A stretch of DNA of 64,000 nucleotides from Allorhizobium undicola ORS 992 = ATCC 700741 (GTDB taxonomy: Bacteria > Pseudomonadota > Alphaproteobacteria > Rhizobiales > Rhizobiaceae): contig NZ_JHXQ01000003.1 in NCBI RefSeq assembly GCF_000621665.1, forward strand, positions 248,001-312,000, given 5' to 3'. This document shows, piece by piece, positions 15,134-24,870 of the stretch. Within the stretch, counting starts at the first letter, position 1; each line of letters starts with the position of its first letter. The translations under genes were made by a program, and so were the position numbers. The notes beneath the pieces are model-generated. The model was not told the DNA's origin. It saw nothing but the letters and a program-made list of their open reading frames with translations, and ran no database searches.

Positions 15134-16381
15134 ATGAGCCTTACTGGTAGCATGAACGCAGCCGTGTCCGGCTTGAAGGCCCAATCGGCCAAGCTGAGTA
15201 CAACGAGCGATAACGTCGCGAACTCATCGACGACGGGCTACAAGCGCAGTGAAACATCTTTCTCCAGCATGGTGACGGCCGGCGAAGGCAGTGGTGTATC
15301 GTCCACGACCACGCAGACCGTGTCGGAAGAGGGATCCTACGAATCCACCTCCTCCGATACCGATCTGGCGATCAGCGGCGACGGTTACTTCGTCGTGCAG
15401 GACAGCTCCGGCAACGTATTCCTCACCCGCGCCGGTGATTTCACCGAGGATGAGAACGGCTACCTCGTCAATTCCGCGGGCTACACGCTGCTTGGCTATT
15501 CCTACGAGAACGGCGAGCCGGCTTCGGTTATCAACGGCTTCGACGGTCTCGAGCCCGTCAAGGTAACGGATACCTCCGTATCGGCCTCTGCCACCACCTC
15601 CGGTACGCTCGACGGCAACCTTGATTCGAGCGCGACGGCTGTCACTGGCGATACCGCCAGCGCCAACTCCTCGACGAGTGAGTACAGCAAGAAGACGTCG
15701 ATCATTGCCTATGACAGCCTTGGCAACTCGGTCCAATACGACGTCTACTTCACCAAGACGGCTGACAACGAATGGGAAGTCACGGCTTACCGGACAGACG
15801 AAGCCACGGATGAAACCGGCTTCCCCTACACGAACGGTTCGCTCGGCACGACGACGATCAGCTTCGATTCGTCCACCGGCGAACTCGATTCGTCCAGCGC
15901 CTCGTCGCTGACCATCACCGACAGCAGCATTTCTCCGGCCCTGTCCTTCACGCTTGACCTTTCGGATATGACGCAGACGGCTGCGGACTATTCGATCGGC
16001 GGCGATGTGGACGGCGCGGCAGCCGCTTCGGTCTCCGGCATCAGCATCGATACGGATGGCAATATCGTTGCAACCTACAGCGACGGTTCCACCAGCAATC
16101 TTTACAAGATCGCGCTTGCCACCGTTCCGAGCCCGGATAACCTGACCTCGGTGGATGGCACGGCCTACCAGGTCAATGCGGAGTCGGGCACGGTTGTGGT
16201 TGGCTTTGCCAATAGCGGCAGCTTCGGTTCCATCGAGTCCAGCACGCTGGAAACCTCCAACGTCGATCTGGCGGACGAACTGACCAACATGATCGTCGCG
16301 CAGCGCGCCTATACAGCGAACTCGAAGGTCTTCCAGACCGCTTCGGAAATGCTGGATACCCTGACTGAACTGAAGCGCTGA
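15134..16381 (+). CDS. flgE: Flagellar hook protein FlgE
   Basis: 415 residues. It begins MSLTGSMNAAVSGLKAQSAK with the rod/hook signature (SDNVANSSTTGYKRSETSF) and ends with the FlgE/FlgG-type C-terminal helix (ETSNVDLADELTNMIVAQRA, YTANSKVFQTASEMLDTLTE in turn). The middle is Thr/Ser/Asp-rich surface domain. FlgE polymerises into the hook; its length is set by MotD. It opens the run flgE-flgK-flgL-flaF-flbT-flgD, 24 bases ahead of flgK, and probably belongs to the late-middle class controlled by Rem. Confidence 0.96.
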   Translation: MSLTGSMNAAVSGLKAQSAKLSTTSDNVANSSTTGYKRSETSFSSMVTAGEGSGVSSTTTQTVSEEGSYESTSSDTDLAISGDGYFVVQDSSGNVFLTRAGDFTEDENGYLVNSAGYTLLGYSYENGEPASVINGFDGLEPVKVTDTSVSASATTSGTLDGNLDSSATAVTGDTASANSSTSEYSKKTSIIAYDSLGNSVQYDVYFTKTADNEWEVTAYRTDEATDETGFPYTNGSLGTTTISFDSSTGELDSSSASSLTITDSSISPALSFTLDLSDMTQTAADYSIGGDVDGAAAASVSGISIDTDGNIVATYSDGSTSNLYKIALATVPSPDNLTSVDGTAYQVNAESGTVVVGFANSGSFGSIESSTLETSNVDLADELTNMIVAQRAYTANSKVFQTASEMLDTLTELKR

Positions 16382-16405
16382 TCCCATTGAAGTAGAGGCA
16401 TTGTC

Positions 16406-17860
16406 ATGACGCTTTCGTCCACCCTCAATACGGCAAAAAGCTCCTTGAGCAACACAAGCCTGCAATCGCAGGTGTTGTCCAAGAACATTGCCAACTCCCA
16501 GACGGAGGGTTACGTCCGGCGCGATGCCTCTACTGTCACCAATGGCATGGGCGCAACCATCCTCACCACGACGCGCGCGGCTGATCCGATCCTGCAAAAG
16601 CAGATGCTGTCGGCCCAGTCGCAGGCGGAGGGTCAGGATACGCTGGATACCGGCCTTACCAACCTGAAGGCCCTTCTGGGCGGCAACGATTATGAGCTGG
16701 CGCCCTCCACCTATCTCACCAAGCTGCGCGATTCGCTCCAGGCCTATGCAACGCAGCCGGACGAACTGTCTCTTGGCCAGACGGTTGTCAGCAATGCGCA
16801 GGACCTTGCCAATTCGCTGAACACGACATCCACCGGTGTGCAGGCGGTTCGTGCGCAGGCCGATGCGTCGATCAAGACGGATGTGGCGACGCTCAACGAT
16901 CTTCTGTCACAGTTCAAGACCGTCAACGACAGCGTCGTCAAGGCGACCGTGTCGGGCGGCGATCCCAATGATGCGCTGGACCAGCGCGACCAGCTCCTGT
17001 CCAAGATCTCGAAGATCGTCGGCGTTGCAACGCGCGTGGACAGCAACAACGACATGTCGGTTTACACCAGTGACGGTACGGTGCTGTTCGATACGGAAGC
17101 GCGCACCGTTACCTTCGATCCGACGGGGGGCTATGCGGCGGCCACCACGGGCAATTCGGTTTATATCGATGGCGTGCCATACCAGCCGGGCTCGGGCGCC
17201 AATACCACGGCCCAGGGTTCCATTGCCGCAAACCTGCAAATCCGCGATGTCGTGGCCCCGAAAATGCAGGAGCAGCTGGACGAGACTGCCCGTGCGGTCA
17301 TCACCATGTTTTCGGAAACGACGGACAGTTCCGGCAGCGATCCCATGCCCGGCCTTTTCGTGTGGAGCGACACGCAGACGCCGGATGACGGGGTTCTGGA
17401 GCCTGGAATTTCCAGCTCGATTGCCGTCAATACGGCCTATGTCACTTCCGAGGGCGGCACGCCGACCTTGCTGCGCGATGGCGGTTATAACGGGTCCGCC
17501 TATGTGTGGAACACATCCGGCGCCAGCGGCTACTCGACGCTACTACAGTCCTATGCGGACTCTTTCGATGACAGCATGAATTTCGATACCGAGGCGGATC
17601 TGGGCGATACGTCCAGCGTGCTGGATTACGCCTCCTCGGCGAATGGCTGGCTGGAAAGCTATCGTTCGACCTCGGACTCGGCCAATGAAACCAAGGCGGC
17701 ACTTTCGCAGCGCGCCACCGAAGCCTACCAGAACAAGACCGGCGTCAATCTCGATGAGGAATTGTCGCGGATGCTGGATATTGAACAGTCCTACAAGGCG
17801 TCCTCCAAGCTGATCACGGCGGTGGACGATATGCTGCAAGCATTGCTGGAGGCGGTGTAA
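16406..17860 (+). CDS. flgK: Hook-filament junction protein FlgK (HAP1)
   Basis: 484 residues. The N-terminus MTLSSTLNTAKSSLSNTSLQ and the motif SKNIANSQTEGYVRRDAS are the rod/hook-associated signature. The C-terminus ends NLDEELSRMLDIEQSYKASS and ITAVDDMLQALLEAV, typical of FlgK. It joins hook and filament together with FlgL. The gene follows flgE closely and is followed by flgL after four bases. Confidence 0.95.
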   Translation: MTLSSTLNTAKSSLSNTSLQSQVLSKNIANSQTEGYVRRDASTVTNGMGATILTTTRAADPILQKQMLSAQSQAEGQDTLDTGLTNLKALLGGNDYELAPSTYLTKLRDSLQAYATQPDELSLGQTVVSNAQDLANSLNTTSTGVQAVRAQADASIKTDVATLNDLLSQFKTVNDSVVKATVSGGDPNDALDQRDQLLSKISKIVGVATRVDSNNDMSVYTSDGTVLFDTEARTVTFDPTGGYAAATTGNSVYIDGVPYQPGSGANTTAQGSIAANLQIRDVVAPKMQEQLDETARAVITMFSETTDSSGSDPMPGLFVWSDTQTPDDGVLEPGISSSIAVNTAYVTSEGGTPTLLRDGGYNGSAYVWNTSGASGYSTLLQSYADSFDDSMNFDTEADLGDTSSVLDYASSANGWLESYRSTSDSANETKAALSQRATEAYQNKTGVNLDEELSRMLDIEQSYKASSKLITAVDDMLQALLEAV

Positions 17861-17864
17861 GCCC

Positions 17865-18932
17865 ATGAAAACATCCAATATCTCCAGCCTCACCATCCAG
17901 AATGCCATGCGTCTGACCATTTCGGACGCGCAGAACCAGATGGTGGAGGCGCAAAAGGAAGTCACGACCGGCCAATATGCCGACGCGGGCACGGAGCTTG
18001 GCGGCCAAAGCTCCATGGCCATCAATCTCAACCGGGATTCGCTGCGCCTGCAATCGCTGATCGACACGAATTCGCTCGTGACCCAGCGACTTGCGTCCTC
18101 GCAGAACGCGCTGGATTCCATTGCCTCCTCGGCGCAATCGCTTCAGGAAACCCTGGTGGCGCTCGGCAGCAATACCGATGAATCGACCCTCAATACCGCA
18201 ACCCAGACCGCCACGACGGCGCTGGATACCTTCGTGGACATGGCCAACACATCGTCGAACGGCGAATATCTTTTCGCCGGCACCAATACGGATGTGAAGC
18301 CGTTGACCAGCTATACGGCGGTTGATTCCAACGGGGACGACTCGGCGGCAAAGCAGGCCTTCGATGCCGCATTCCAGGCCAAATTCGGCATGGATCCAAG
18401 CGACGATGCCGTCAGCACTATTAGCGCCGACGATATTACGTCTTTCCTTGAGGACGATCTGGAACCGCTATATACTGGTTCGGACTGGACGACGACATGG
18501 TCTGCCGCGTCCGACGACACCATGACAAGCCGCATCAGCAAGAGCGAGATTATCCAGAGTTCTTCCACGGCCAATGCCGACGGTTTCCGCTATATGGGCC
18601 TGGCGTCGGTCATCGGGGTTGAGCTGCTTGGCTCGAACTTCAACAGCGAGGCAAGAACCGCGCTGGTGAACAAAGCGATAGAATATACAGGCTACGCAAT
18701 TTCCGGCATCAATGACGAGCGCACCCAGCTCGGCCTCTCGCAGGAACGGGTGACGAAGGCGAATACGTCATTGGCCACGCAAAAGGACATCATCGAGACG
18801 CAGCTCAACGATCTGGTCGGTGTCGATGCCTATGAGGCATCCACGAAGATCAACAACCTGCAATCTCTCGTGGAGACGTCCTATACGCTGACATCACGGC
18901 TGCAAAGCCTGAGCCTGGTCGATTACCTTTGA
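17865..18932 (+). CDS. flgL: Hook-filament junction protein FlgL (HAP3)
   Basis: 355 residues with a flagellin-like fold. N-terminal helix residues include LTIQNAMRLTISDAQNQMVE and the region NGEYLFAGTNTDVKPL, where FlgL proteins carry a GEYLFAGT-like motif. The C-terminus has TKINNLQSLVETSYTLTSRL. It sits between FlgK and the first flagellin subunits. It lies four bases after flgK and 35 before flaF. Confidence 0.94.
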   Translation: MKTSNISSLTIQNAMRLTISDAQNQMVEAQKEVTTGQYADAGTELGGQSSMAINLNRDSLRLQSLIDTNSLVTQRLASSQNALDSIASSAQSLQETLVALGSNTDESTLNTATQTATTALDTFVDMANTSSNGEYLFAGTNTDVKPLTSYTAVDSNGDDSAAKQAFDAAFQAKFGMDPSDDAVSTISADDITSFLEDDLEPLYTGSDWTTTWSAASDDTMTSRISKSEIIQSSSTANADGFRYMGLASVIGVELLGSNFNSEARTALVNKAIEYTGYAISGINDERTQLGLSQERVTKANTSLATQKDIIETQLNDLVGVDAYEASTKINNLQSLVETSYTLTSRLQSLSLVDYL

Positions 18933-18967
18933 TGAACAAAGGGTTGTGGGGAGTGAAGGAAATCTAG

Positions 18968-19315
18968 ATGTACCAGTTTTCCTACAGTGAAATCATGGAG
19001 GACGGGGTTGCTGACGCCAAGGAGCGTGAGCGCCAGGTTCTCAACAGGTCAATCGACCTCCTGGCGCGCGCGCGGGATGCAGGTCGCTATGGCAAGGACG
19101 CCATCGAGGCGCTTTTCTACACCCGGCGGGTCTGGATCCGCTTCGTGGAGGATCTAAGGCAGCCTGACAACCAGCTTGGCGACGAGCTGCGCGCAAATCT
19201 CATTTCCATCGCCATCTGGATTTTGAAGGAATGCGACCGCATCCGGAAGCGCCAGTCCGACAATTACCAGGGCATTATCGACGTAACCACCATCATCAGG
19301 GATGGACTTCAATGA
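18968..19315 (+). CDS. flaF: Flagellar biosynthesis regulator FlaF
   Basis: 115 residues, beginning [20 protein letters not shown] and containing [18 protein letters not shown] and [15 protein letters not shown], all typical of FlaF. In Caulobacter FlaF is a flagellin chaperone and positive factor for flagellin translation, acting against FlbT. Here it overlaps flbT by four bases (ATGA), so the two are made together. Its likely targets are the flagellins whose leaders are described at 2857-6767. Confidence 0.95.
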   Translation: MYQFSYSEIMEDGVADAKERERQVLNRSIDLLARARDAGRYGKDAIEALFYTRRVWIRFVEDLRQPDNQLGDELRANLISIAIWILKECDRIRKRQSDNYQGIIDVTTIIRDGLQ

Positions 19316-19761
19316 AAAGCACCTTGCGAATCTCTCTTAAATCCGGCGAGCGGATTTTCATCAACGGCGCGGTTCTTCGTGTTGACCGTAAGGTGGCCCT
19401 CGAATTCCTGAACGATGTTACCTTCCTGCTCGAAAACCACGTCTTGCAGCCTGAAGACGCCACGACACCGCTGCGTCAGCTCTACTTCATCGCGCAGATG
19501 ATTCTCATCAATCCGGACGGCAAGGAGCAGACCCTTGCGATGTTCCGCAAATCCATCGTGATGCTGCTGAACTGCTTCCAGAACGAAGAGGTGCTGGCCG
19601 AGCTGAAGCGCATCGACGGCATGGTCGTCTCCGGTCGCGCCTTCGATGCCCTCAAGGCCATTCGCTCGCTTTATCCGATCGAGGACCAGATCCTCAACAG
19701 CGAGGAAATCGCCCCGGCCATGGTCGAGCAGATCCGCAAGGAAATCGCGCCATGGCGGTAG
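19312..19761 (+). CDS. flbT: Flagellin translation regulator FlbT
   Basis: 149 residues starting [20 protein letters not shown], with [20 protein letters not shown] and [13 protein letters not shown], the FlbT signature. In Caulobacter FlbT binds the 5' untranslated region of flagellin mRNA and limits translation until the hook is done; in Brucella it acts as activator. The ATG at 19312 is chosen over an in-frame start 27 codons upstream, because it overlaps the flaF stop in the ATGA manner and matches family length. It overlaps flgD by ten bases. Confidence 0.95.
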   Translation: MKSTLRISLKSGERIFINGAVLRVDRKVALEFLNDVTFLLENHVLQPEDATTPLRQLYFIAQMILINPDGKEQTLAMFRKSIVMLLNCFQNEEVLAELKRIDGMVVSGRAFDALKAIRSLYPIEDQILNSEEIAPAMVEQIRKEIAPWR

Positions 19762-20195
19762 ACAGCACGACGTCTGCGACGTCCACGTCAACGACAAGCT
19801 CGACCTATACCAACCCCTGGGCCAATGCGTCCTCGTCCTCCGACTCGTCCGATGCATCGATGGACTACGACAACTTCCTGCAATTGCTGATCGCGCAGAT
19901 GCAGAACCAGGATCCGACCGACCCCATGGATGCTTCCGAGCAGGTCGCCCAGCTTGCAACCTTCTCGCAGGTCGAACAGTCGATCAAGACGAACACGCTT
20001 TTGAAAAGCATGTTGATCTCGGAGGCGCTCACCAAGGCGGGCGACATGGTGGGCAACACCGTGACAAGCTCAGATGGTGAAACGACGGGAACGGTATCCT
20101 CCGTTCAGGTCAACGACGACTCGGTTGTTCTCACCACCAGCGACGGCGGTTCCGTCACCCTGCAAACCGGGGTCGAGTTCGCCAGCGGCAGCTAA
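19752..20195 (+). CDS. flgD: Hook cap protein FlgD
   Basis: 147 residues, short for the family (enteric FlgD about 230) but usual for rhizobia. After a Ser/Thr-rich start comes the diagnostic [20 protein letters not shown], then [19 protein letters not shown], and a small beta-rich end. FlgD is the scaffold on which FlgE assembles. It begins within the last ten bases of flbT. Behind it lie 319 bases with a triplicated repeat before fliQ. Confidence 0.93.
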   Translation: MAVDSTTSATSTSTTSSTYTNPWANASSSSDSSDASMDYDNFLQLLIAQMQNQDPTDPMDASEQVAQLATFSQVEQSIKTNTLLKSMLISEALTKAGDMVGNTVTSSDGETTGTVSSVQVNDDSVVLTTSDGGSVTLQTGVEFASGS

Positions 20196-20362
20196 AGCAT
20201 TTTCAGGAAAAGTGGGAACCGGTTTTCCGTCCGAAAATGCGCAAAACAGAGCTGGAGAATTTTCAGGAAAAGAGGGAACCGGTTTTCCGTCCGAAAATGC
20301 GCAAAACAGAGCTGGAGCATTTTCAGGAAAAGAGGGAACCGGTTTTCCGCCCGATAAGCTTG
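20196..20362. repeat. Tandem 60-bp palindromic repeat, 2.8 copies
   Basis: Three consecutive copies with an exact 60-base period begin at 20196, 20256 and 20316; the last is cut after 47 bases. Copies one and two differ at very few positions. Each complete copy contains GCATTTTC or GAATTTTC and GAAAATGC as outer arms and an AACCGGTT centre with GGAAAA/TTTTCC. The unit resembles the short palindromic repeats scattered in Rhizobiales genomes; single relatives appear near 26875, 29055 and 42411. It sits inside what otherwise looks like one flagellar transcription unit. Confidence 0.9.
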
Positions 20363-20378
20363 AAAACCAGGATACAGG

Positions 20379-20419
20379 GCCTTTCCGTGTTTCAATAAAG
20401 CACGGAAAGGCTTTATTGA
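20379..20419 (+). promoter_or_regulatory. Two mutually exclusive stem-loops upstream of fliQ
   Basis: GCCTTTCCGTG (20379-20389) pairs perfectly with CACGGAAAGGC (20401-20411). Alternatively TCAATAAAG (20392-20400), the loop of that stem, pairs perfectly with CTTTATTGA (20411-20419). The two forms compete for the same bases, as in attenuators. No U run is seen directly behind either, so termination is not shown. Confidence 0.5.
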
Positions 20420-20514
20420 TGGATGAGCCTGTCCTTGGCGCGCGATTCGGGTTCGCGCAGGAGGCGGTGATCCTGACCATCAGCAAAAGCGGCATGATGC
20501 CGCCGGGGAATGTG

Positions 20515-20781
20515 ATGAACGAAGCCGATGCACTGGATATAATGCGTTCTGCCGTGTGGACCATCCTTGTGGCATCGGGTCCGGCGGTGATGGCGGCCAT
20601 GACGGTCGGTCTTCTGATCGCCCTCATTCAGGCACTGACCCAGGTGCAGGAAATGACGCTTACCTTCGTGCCGAAGATCCTGGCCATCATGGTGGCTGTC
20701 GGCGTCAGCGCTCCCTTTATCGGCGGCCAGATTTCCCTTTTTGCCAATCTCGTCTTTTCGCGCGTGCAGACCGGCTTCTGA
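20515..20781 (+). CDS. fliQ: Flagellar export gate protein FliQ
   Basis: 88 residues, exactly the family length when started at ATG 20515 (GGGGAA upstream). Two transmembrane helices are at about residues 15-40 and 52-75, with GLLIALIQALTQVQEMTLTF and PKILAIMVAV as FliQ signature. It forms part of the FliPQR export pore. The in-frame ATG at 20419 would add 32 residues without family support. Followed 81 bases later by flhA. Confidence 0.95.
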   Translation: MNEADALDIMRSAVWTILVASGPAVMAAMTVGLLIALIQALTQVQEMTLTFVPKILAIMVAVGVSAPFIGGQISLFANLVFSRVQTGF

Positions 20782-20862
20782 ACGCGCCACCCTCGCGCAA
20801 GCTTCAGCGCCTAGCATGAAGGCTGAAATAGGCTGATTTTCAGCCTCCCTTCTCATGAAGAG

Positions 20863-22962
20863 ATGGAACGGCACATGGCGCAGGCACCGACGACACCGCT
20901 TCCGACAATGACCAACCGTGGCCGGGATATCGGCTTTGCGCTTGGCGTGGTCGGCATTCTCTGCATTCTTTTCCTCCCCATTCCCCCCTTCATGATCGAT
21001 ATGGGGCTGGCCTTCTCGATCGCCTTCTCCGTGCTGATCCTCATGGTGTCCCTGTGGATCCAGAGGCCGCTGGATTTCTCGTCCTTTCCGACGATCCTGC
21101 TGATCTCGACCATGGTGCGCCTGTCGCTGAACATTGCGACAACGCGCGTGATCCTGTCGCACGGCCATCAGGGCCATGATGCCGCAGGTGGCGTGATTGC
21201 GGGCTTTTCAAGCCTCGTCATGTCCGGCGATTTCGTGATCGGTCTTATCGTTTTCGCCATTCTGGTCACGGTCAACTTCATCGTCATCACCAAGGGTGCC
21301 ACCCGTATCGCGGAAGTTGGCGCCCGCTTTACCCTCGATGCCATTCCAGGCAAGCAGATGGCCATCGACGCGGATCTTTCCTCCGGCAGCATCGATGAAG
21401 CCGAGGCGCGGCGGCGGCGCAGCGAGCTGGAGCAGGAAAGCTCCTTTTTCGGCGCCATGGACGGTGCTTCGAAATTCGTGCGCGGCGATGCCATCGCCGG
21501 TCTGATCATCACGGCCATCAACATCTTCGGCGGCATCATCATCGGCTATTTCCGTCACGGAATGCCGATTGGCGAGGCTGCCGATGTTTTCGTCAAGCTT
21601 TCCGTCGGCGATGGTCTGGTTTCGCAGATTCCGGCCCTGATCGTATCGCTGGCTGCGGGTCTTCTCGTGTCGCGCGGCGGCAATGCGGGCTCTGCCGACA
21701 AGGCCGTCATCGACCAGTTGAGCGGTTATCCGCGCGCGCTTTCAGTCGCCTCCGGCCTCATGATGCTGCTGGCCCTCATTCCGGGCCTGCCGATGATCCC
21801 GTTTCTGGCGCTGGGCGGCATCATGGCCTTCGGCAGCTGGTTCATTCCCCGGCAGATGGAAGCGGAAAATCTGGCCCGGCGGCAGATCGAGGAAAGCAAG
21901 GTCATCCAGAACAAGGAAGCGGAGAAGGATAGCGTCAAGAGCGTGCTGAAGACCGCTGAAATCGAACTTGCCCTCGGCAAGCTGGTTTCGACGCGCCTTC
22001 TGGGCGCTCATCAGGAGCTGGCCTTCCGCGTGGGCAAGATGCGGCGCAAATTCGCCAGCCAATACGGGTTCGTGGTGCCGGAAATCAAGGTGACGGACGA
22101 CATCGCCATCCCCGACAAGGCCTATCATATCCGCATTCACGGCACGACGATTGCTTCCAACAATCTGCGCGTCGGCGAAGTTCTGGTGGTGACGGGCAAT
22201 GGCCGCAAGCCGCGCATTCCCGGCGACGAGATCCGCGAGCCGGCCTTCGGTATGCCGGCCGTCTCGATCATGGAAACCTTTGCCGAAGACCTCAAGCGTG
22301 AAGGCTTTCACCCGATCGACAATGTTTCGGTTGTTCTCACGCATTTGTCCGAGGTCATCCGCAACAACCTGCCGCAGCTTCTGTCCTACAAGGACGTAAA
22401 GGTTCTGATCGAGCGCCTTGATCCGGAATACAAGAAGCTGGCCGATGAAATCTGCTCCTCGCATATGTCCTATTCGGGGCTGCAAGCGGTGCTGAAGCTG
22501 CTTCTGGCCGAGCGTGTTTCCATTCGCAACCTGCATCTCATTCTGGAAGCGGTGGCCGAACTTGCGCCGCATGTGCGCAAGACCGAGCAGATCGTGGAAC
22601 ATGTGCGGGTGCGCATGGCACAGCAATTGTGCGGCGACCTGACCGATAACGGCGTGCTGCGGGTGCTGCGCCTTGGCAGCAAATGGGATCTGGTGTTCCA
22701 TCAGGCGCTGAAGCGCGACAACAAGGGCGAGGTGGTCGAATTCGACATCGATCCACGCTCTCTGGAAGAGTTCAGCGAACAGGCCAGCAAAGTTATCCGT
22801 GAATTCATGGATCGCGGCCTGCCATTCGTGCTTGTCACATCGCCGGAAACGCGGTCCTATGTCCGCATGATTATCGAAAGACTGTTCGCAACCTTGCCCG
22901 TCCTTTCGCATGTGGAACTGGCAAAGGGTATCGAGATAAAGATCCTGGGCTCCATCTCATGA
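20863..22962 (+). CDS. flhA: Flagellar export gate protein FlhA
   Basis: 699 residues. The N-terminal half has about eight transmembrane helices, with [15 protein letters not shown] and the FHIPEP-type region ([20 protein letters not shown]). The C-terminal half is the cytoplasmic domain that docks export chaperones ([16 protein letters not shown] and [20 protein letters not shown]-like helices). FlhA forms the nonameric ring of the export gate. ATG 20863 gives the longest form; ATG 20875 ([10 protein letters not shown]) is equally possible, since GAAGAG lies only two bases before 20863 but at a usual distance from 20875. The stop overlaps fliR. Confidence 0.96.
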   Translation: MERHMAQAPTTPLPTMTNRGRDIGFALGVVGILCILFLPIPPFMIDMGLAFSIAFSVLILMVSLWIQRPLDFSSFPTILLISTMVRLSLNIATTRVILSHGHQGHDAAGGVIAGFSSLVMSGDFVIGLIVFAILVTVNFIVITKGATRIAEVGARFTLDAIPGKQMAIDADLSSGSIDEAEARRRRSELEQESSFFGAMDGASKFVRGDAIAGLIITAINIFGGIIIGYFRHGMPIGEAADVFVKLSVGDGLVSQIPALIVSLAAGLLVSRGGNAGSADKAVIDQLSGYPRALSVASGLMMLLALIPGLPMIPFLALGGIMAFGSWFIPRQMEAENLARRQIEESKVIQNKEAEKDSVKSVLKTAEIELALGKLVSTRLLGAHQELAFRVGKMRRKFASQYGFVVPEIKVTDDIAIPDKAYHIRIHGTTIASNNLRVGEVLVVTGNGRKPRIPGDEIREPAFGMPAVSIMETFAEDLKREGFHPIDNVSVVLTHLSEVIRNNLPQLLSYKDVKVLIERLDPEYKKLADEICSSHMSYSGLQAVLKLLLAERVSIRNLHLILEAVAELAPHVRKTEQIVEHVRVRMAQQLCGDLTDNGVLRVLRLGSKWDLVFHQALKRDNKGEVVEFDIDPRSLEEFSEQASKVIREFMDRGLPFVLVTSPETRSYVRMIIERLFATLPVLSHVELAKGIEIKILGSIS

Positions 22963-23711
22963 TCACCGACCCGCAGGGAACAGTGCTTGCACTGTTCCTG
23001 ATCTTCTGCCGCATCGGCGGCTGCTTCATGGCCATGCCCGGCTTTGCGGCAGCGCGGGTGCCTGCCCAGATCAGGCTTTTTGCGGCCGTTGCGGTTTCCC
23101 TGTCCTGCGTACCCATTCTGTGGGATACGGTTTATCCCAAGGTGTCGCAGGGGGGAGCGGTTTTCGTGGCGCTCATCGTCACCGAAAGCCTGATCGGGGT
23201 AGTGTTCGGGCTGATTGCCCGCTTCTTTACGCTGGGCCTGCAATTTGCCGGTTCCATCCTCACGATGATGATCGGCTTCAACACGACGCCCATGCCCGAT
23301 GTGCTGGAAGACAGCAGCGAAAACCAGATGACCAACATGATCAGCTTTTGCGGGCTGTTGATGTTGTTCATGATGGATTTTCACCACATCATGCTCAGGG
23401 CGCTGATCGACAGCTATTCCGTCATGCCGATGGGTGGTTCGCCCAACACGCAGAAAATGCTGATCACGCTGACGGATACGGCGTCGCAGACCTATATGCT
23501 GATGTTGCGGCTTTCGAGCCCCTTCATCATCTACGGCATCATGTTCAATTTCGGCGTGGGTCTGGTCAACCGGCTGGCGCAGCAGATCCCGGTTTATTAC
23601 ATCTCCACGCCTTACCTGATCACCGGTGGCCTGCTTCTGGTCTACTGGTCTATCGGGGCGATGGTGCGGCAGTTTGCGGATGCCTTCATTCCCATTTTTC
23701 TCGGAAGATAG
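22959..23711 (+). CDS. fliR: Flagellar export gate protein FliR
   Basis: 250 residues with about six transmembrane helices. [20 protein letters not shown] near the N-terminus and the segment [20 protein letters not shown] are family features. It completes the FliPQR pore. It overlaps flhA by four bases and is followed two bases later by the FliJ-like gene. Confidence 0.95.
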   Translation: MITDPQGTVLALFLIFCRIGGCFMAMPGFAAARVPAQIRLFAAVAVSLSCVPILWDTVYPKVSQGGAVFVALIVTESLIGVVFGLIARFFTLGLQFAGSILTMMIGFNTTPMPDVLEDSSENQMTNMISFCGLLMLFMMDFHHIMLRALIDSYSVMPMGGSPNTQKMLITLTDTASQTYMLMLRLSSPFIIYGIMFNFGVGLVNRLAQQIPVYYISTPYLITGGLLLVYWSIGAMVRQFADAFIPIFLGR

Positions 23712-23713
23712 CC

Positions 23714-24127
23714 ATGGCCCCCATCAGGAAGTCGCAAAAGCTCAAGCGTCTCGTGGCAGTGCAGCGGCATCTGGAAAAAATGGCCGATTTGCGCCTTGCC
23801 GATACCATTCGCAAACGCCAGGAAATCTCTGAGGGTCTCGACCGCGTCGTGCAGGCGCTGGGCTCGCTCGATCCGGTGCATCGTCAGTTTTCCCAGAATT
23901 ATGCCGAACGCTTCTCGCGCCTCACCCAGGACGACAAGCGCATGGCCGACGTGCAAAGGGTAGAGGAAAATCAGGTTCTCAGAGAGCGAACCAAGGCCGA
24001 GCGGCTGGAAGACAAGATGAAAACGGCCCGCGTGCACGAAGACGAAGAGGCTGCGGAGCTTCAACTGATGGAGCTTCTCGACATGAAATTTGCCACACCA
24101 GCCTCCAGCAAGCTTCACGAGGGATAG
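23714..24127 (+). CDS. FliJ-like coiled-coil flagellar protein
   Basis: 137 residues, almost entirely charged helix without signal or membrane segment: KLKRLVAVQRHLEKMADLRL at the start and ERTKAERLEDKMKTARVHED near the end. Length and coiled-coil character fit FliJ, the stalk protein of the export ATPase (about 147 residues), but the usual fliI neighbour is absent and similarity is only architectural. The ATG at 23714, two bases after fliR, is chosen; a longer in-frame reading through fliR is a shadow. It could instead be a rhizobia-specific export factor. Confidence 0.55.
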   Translation: MAPIRKSQKLKRLVAVQRHLEKMADLRLADTIRKRQEISEGLDRVVQALGSLDPVHRQFSQNYAERFSRLTQDDKRMADVQRVEENQVLRERTKAERLEDKMKTARVHEDEEAAELQLMELLDMKFATPASSKLHEG

Positions 24128-24160
24128 TCTTCCCCATATTGATTTTCAGGGGACGACACA

Positions 24161-24754
24161 GTGGCAATTTCTCCTCCCAGCGATCTGGTTCTCGACGTTG
24201 TAAAGGCGGCTGACAGCTCTTCCATGGCCGCGGCGCAGGAGCGCTTGCAGTCCGCGCGCGCTGCCACCCAGGCCGCCAGCCTGAACGAGAAGAATGCCGG
24301 CTTCGACATGGCCATGAACACCATGAGCAGCGCAGCCTCCAAGGCAGGTCTCGGCAATGCCTCGACGGCCATCAAGGCCGCCGACATTCCCAAGCCCTAC
24401 AAGCAATACGAGGGCGTCATCCTTCAGAATTTCGTGCAATCCATGCTGCCGAAGGATTCGGAAGCCGTTTTCGGCAAGGGCAATGCCGGTGAAATCTGGA
24501 AGAGCATGTTGGCCGAACAGATTGGCAATACCATTGCCGAGCGCGGCGGTATCGGCATTGCCAAGCAGATGTATTCGGAAGAATTGTCGCGCGTGCGGCC
24601 AAAGGGCGTGCAGAACGTGGTTGCCGATGCGTCCGCGCATAATATGGCGCAGATGAACATGCAGCAGATCGAACGTGATGCGCTGGGGCTGGCCTCGCCA
24701 GACCAGAGCAAGACGGATCAGGTTCGTACGGACGGGCTTTTCACCGCCGTCTGA
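24161..24754 (+). CDS. Rod-binding protein, FlgJ N-domain only
   Basis: 197 residues from a GTG start at 24161, with AGGGGA upstream. The C-terminal half has the rod-binding signature: YEGVILQNFVQSMLPKDSEA, then GEIWKSMLAEQIGNTIAERG and GIGIAKQMYSEEL. FlgJ of enteric bacteria fuses this part to a muramidase; here that part is missing, as in most alphaproteobacteria, and the lytic enzyme is likely the product of 13039-13641. The N-terminal 60 residues are Ala/Ser-rich. It follows the FliJ-like gene by 33 bases. Confidence 0.85.
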   Translation: MAISPPSDLVLDVVKAADSSSMAAAQERLQSARAATQAASLNEKNAGFDMAMNTMSSAASKAGLGNASTAIKAADIPKPYKQYEGVILQNFVQSMLPKDSEAVFGKGNAGEIWKSMLAEQIGNTIAERGGIGIAKQMYSEELSRVRPKGVQNVVADASAHNMAQMNMQQIERDALGLASPDQSKTDQVRTDGLFTAV

Positions 24755-24870
24755 TCCTTCGCGACCCGCATCTCTTGCCGGAACTATTTGAGAATTAAGC
24801 TGAAGTCAGCCTGAAAGGTCATGGACCGCCGGACGCTGTCTTTGCGCGAGCCTTGAGGAAATTGACATTT

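Larger units (their letters stand above)
20196..20514. other. 319-base flgD-fliQ intergenic region
   Basis: This stretch contains the 60-bp tandem repeat, the pair of alternative stem-loops, and about 95 further bases before fliQ. The fliQ frame stays open back to 20074 only because the 60-base period is a multiple of three; the translated repeat is not considered protein. A gene caller may wrongly place the fliQ start at the ATG at 20419. Confidence 0.6.

Noticed and set aside
20192-20395. Minus-strand 67-residue frame with repeated Phe/Arg-rich units
   Set aside because: It is a translation of the 60-bp DNA repeat; the period of three codons makes it open by chance.
20074-20514. N-terminal extension of FliQ through the repeat
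   Set aside because: The family length is 88 residues and the extension translates palindromic repeat DNA.
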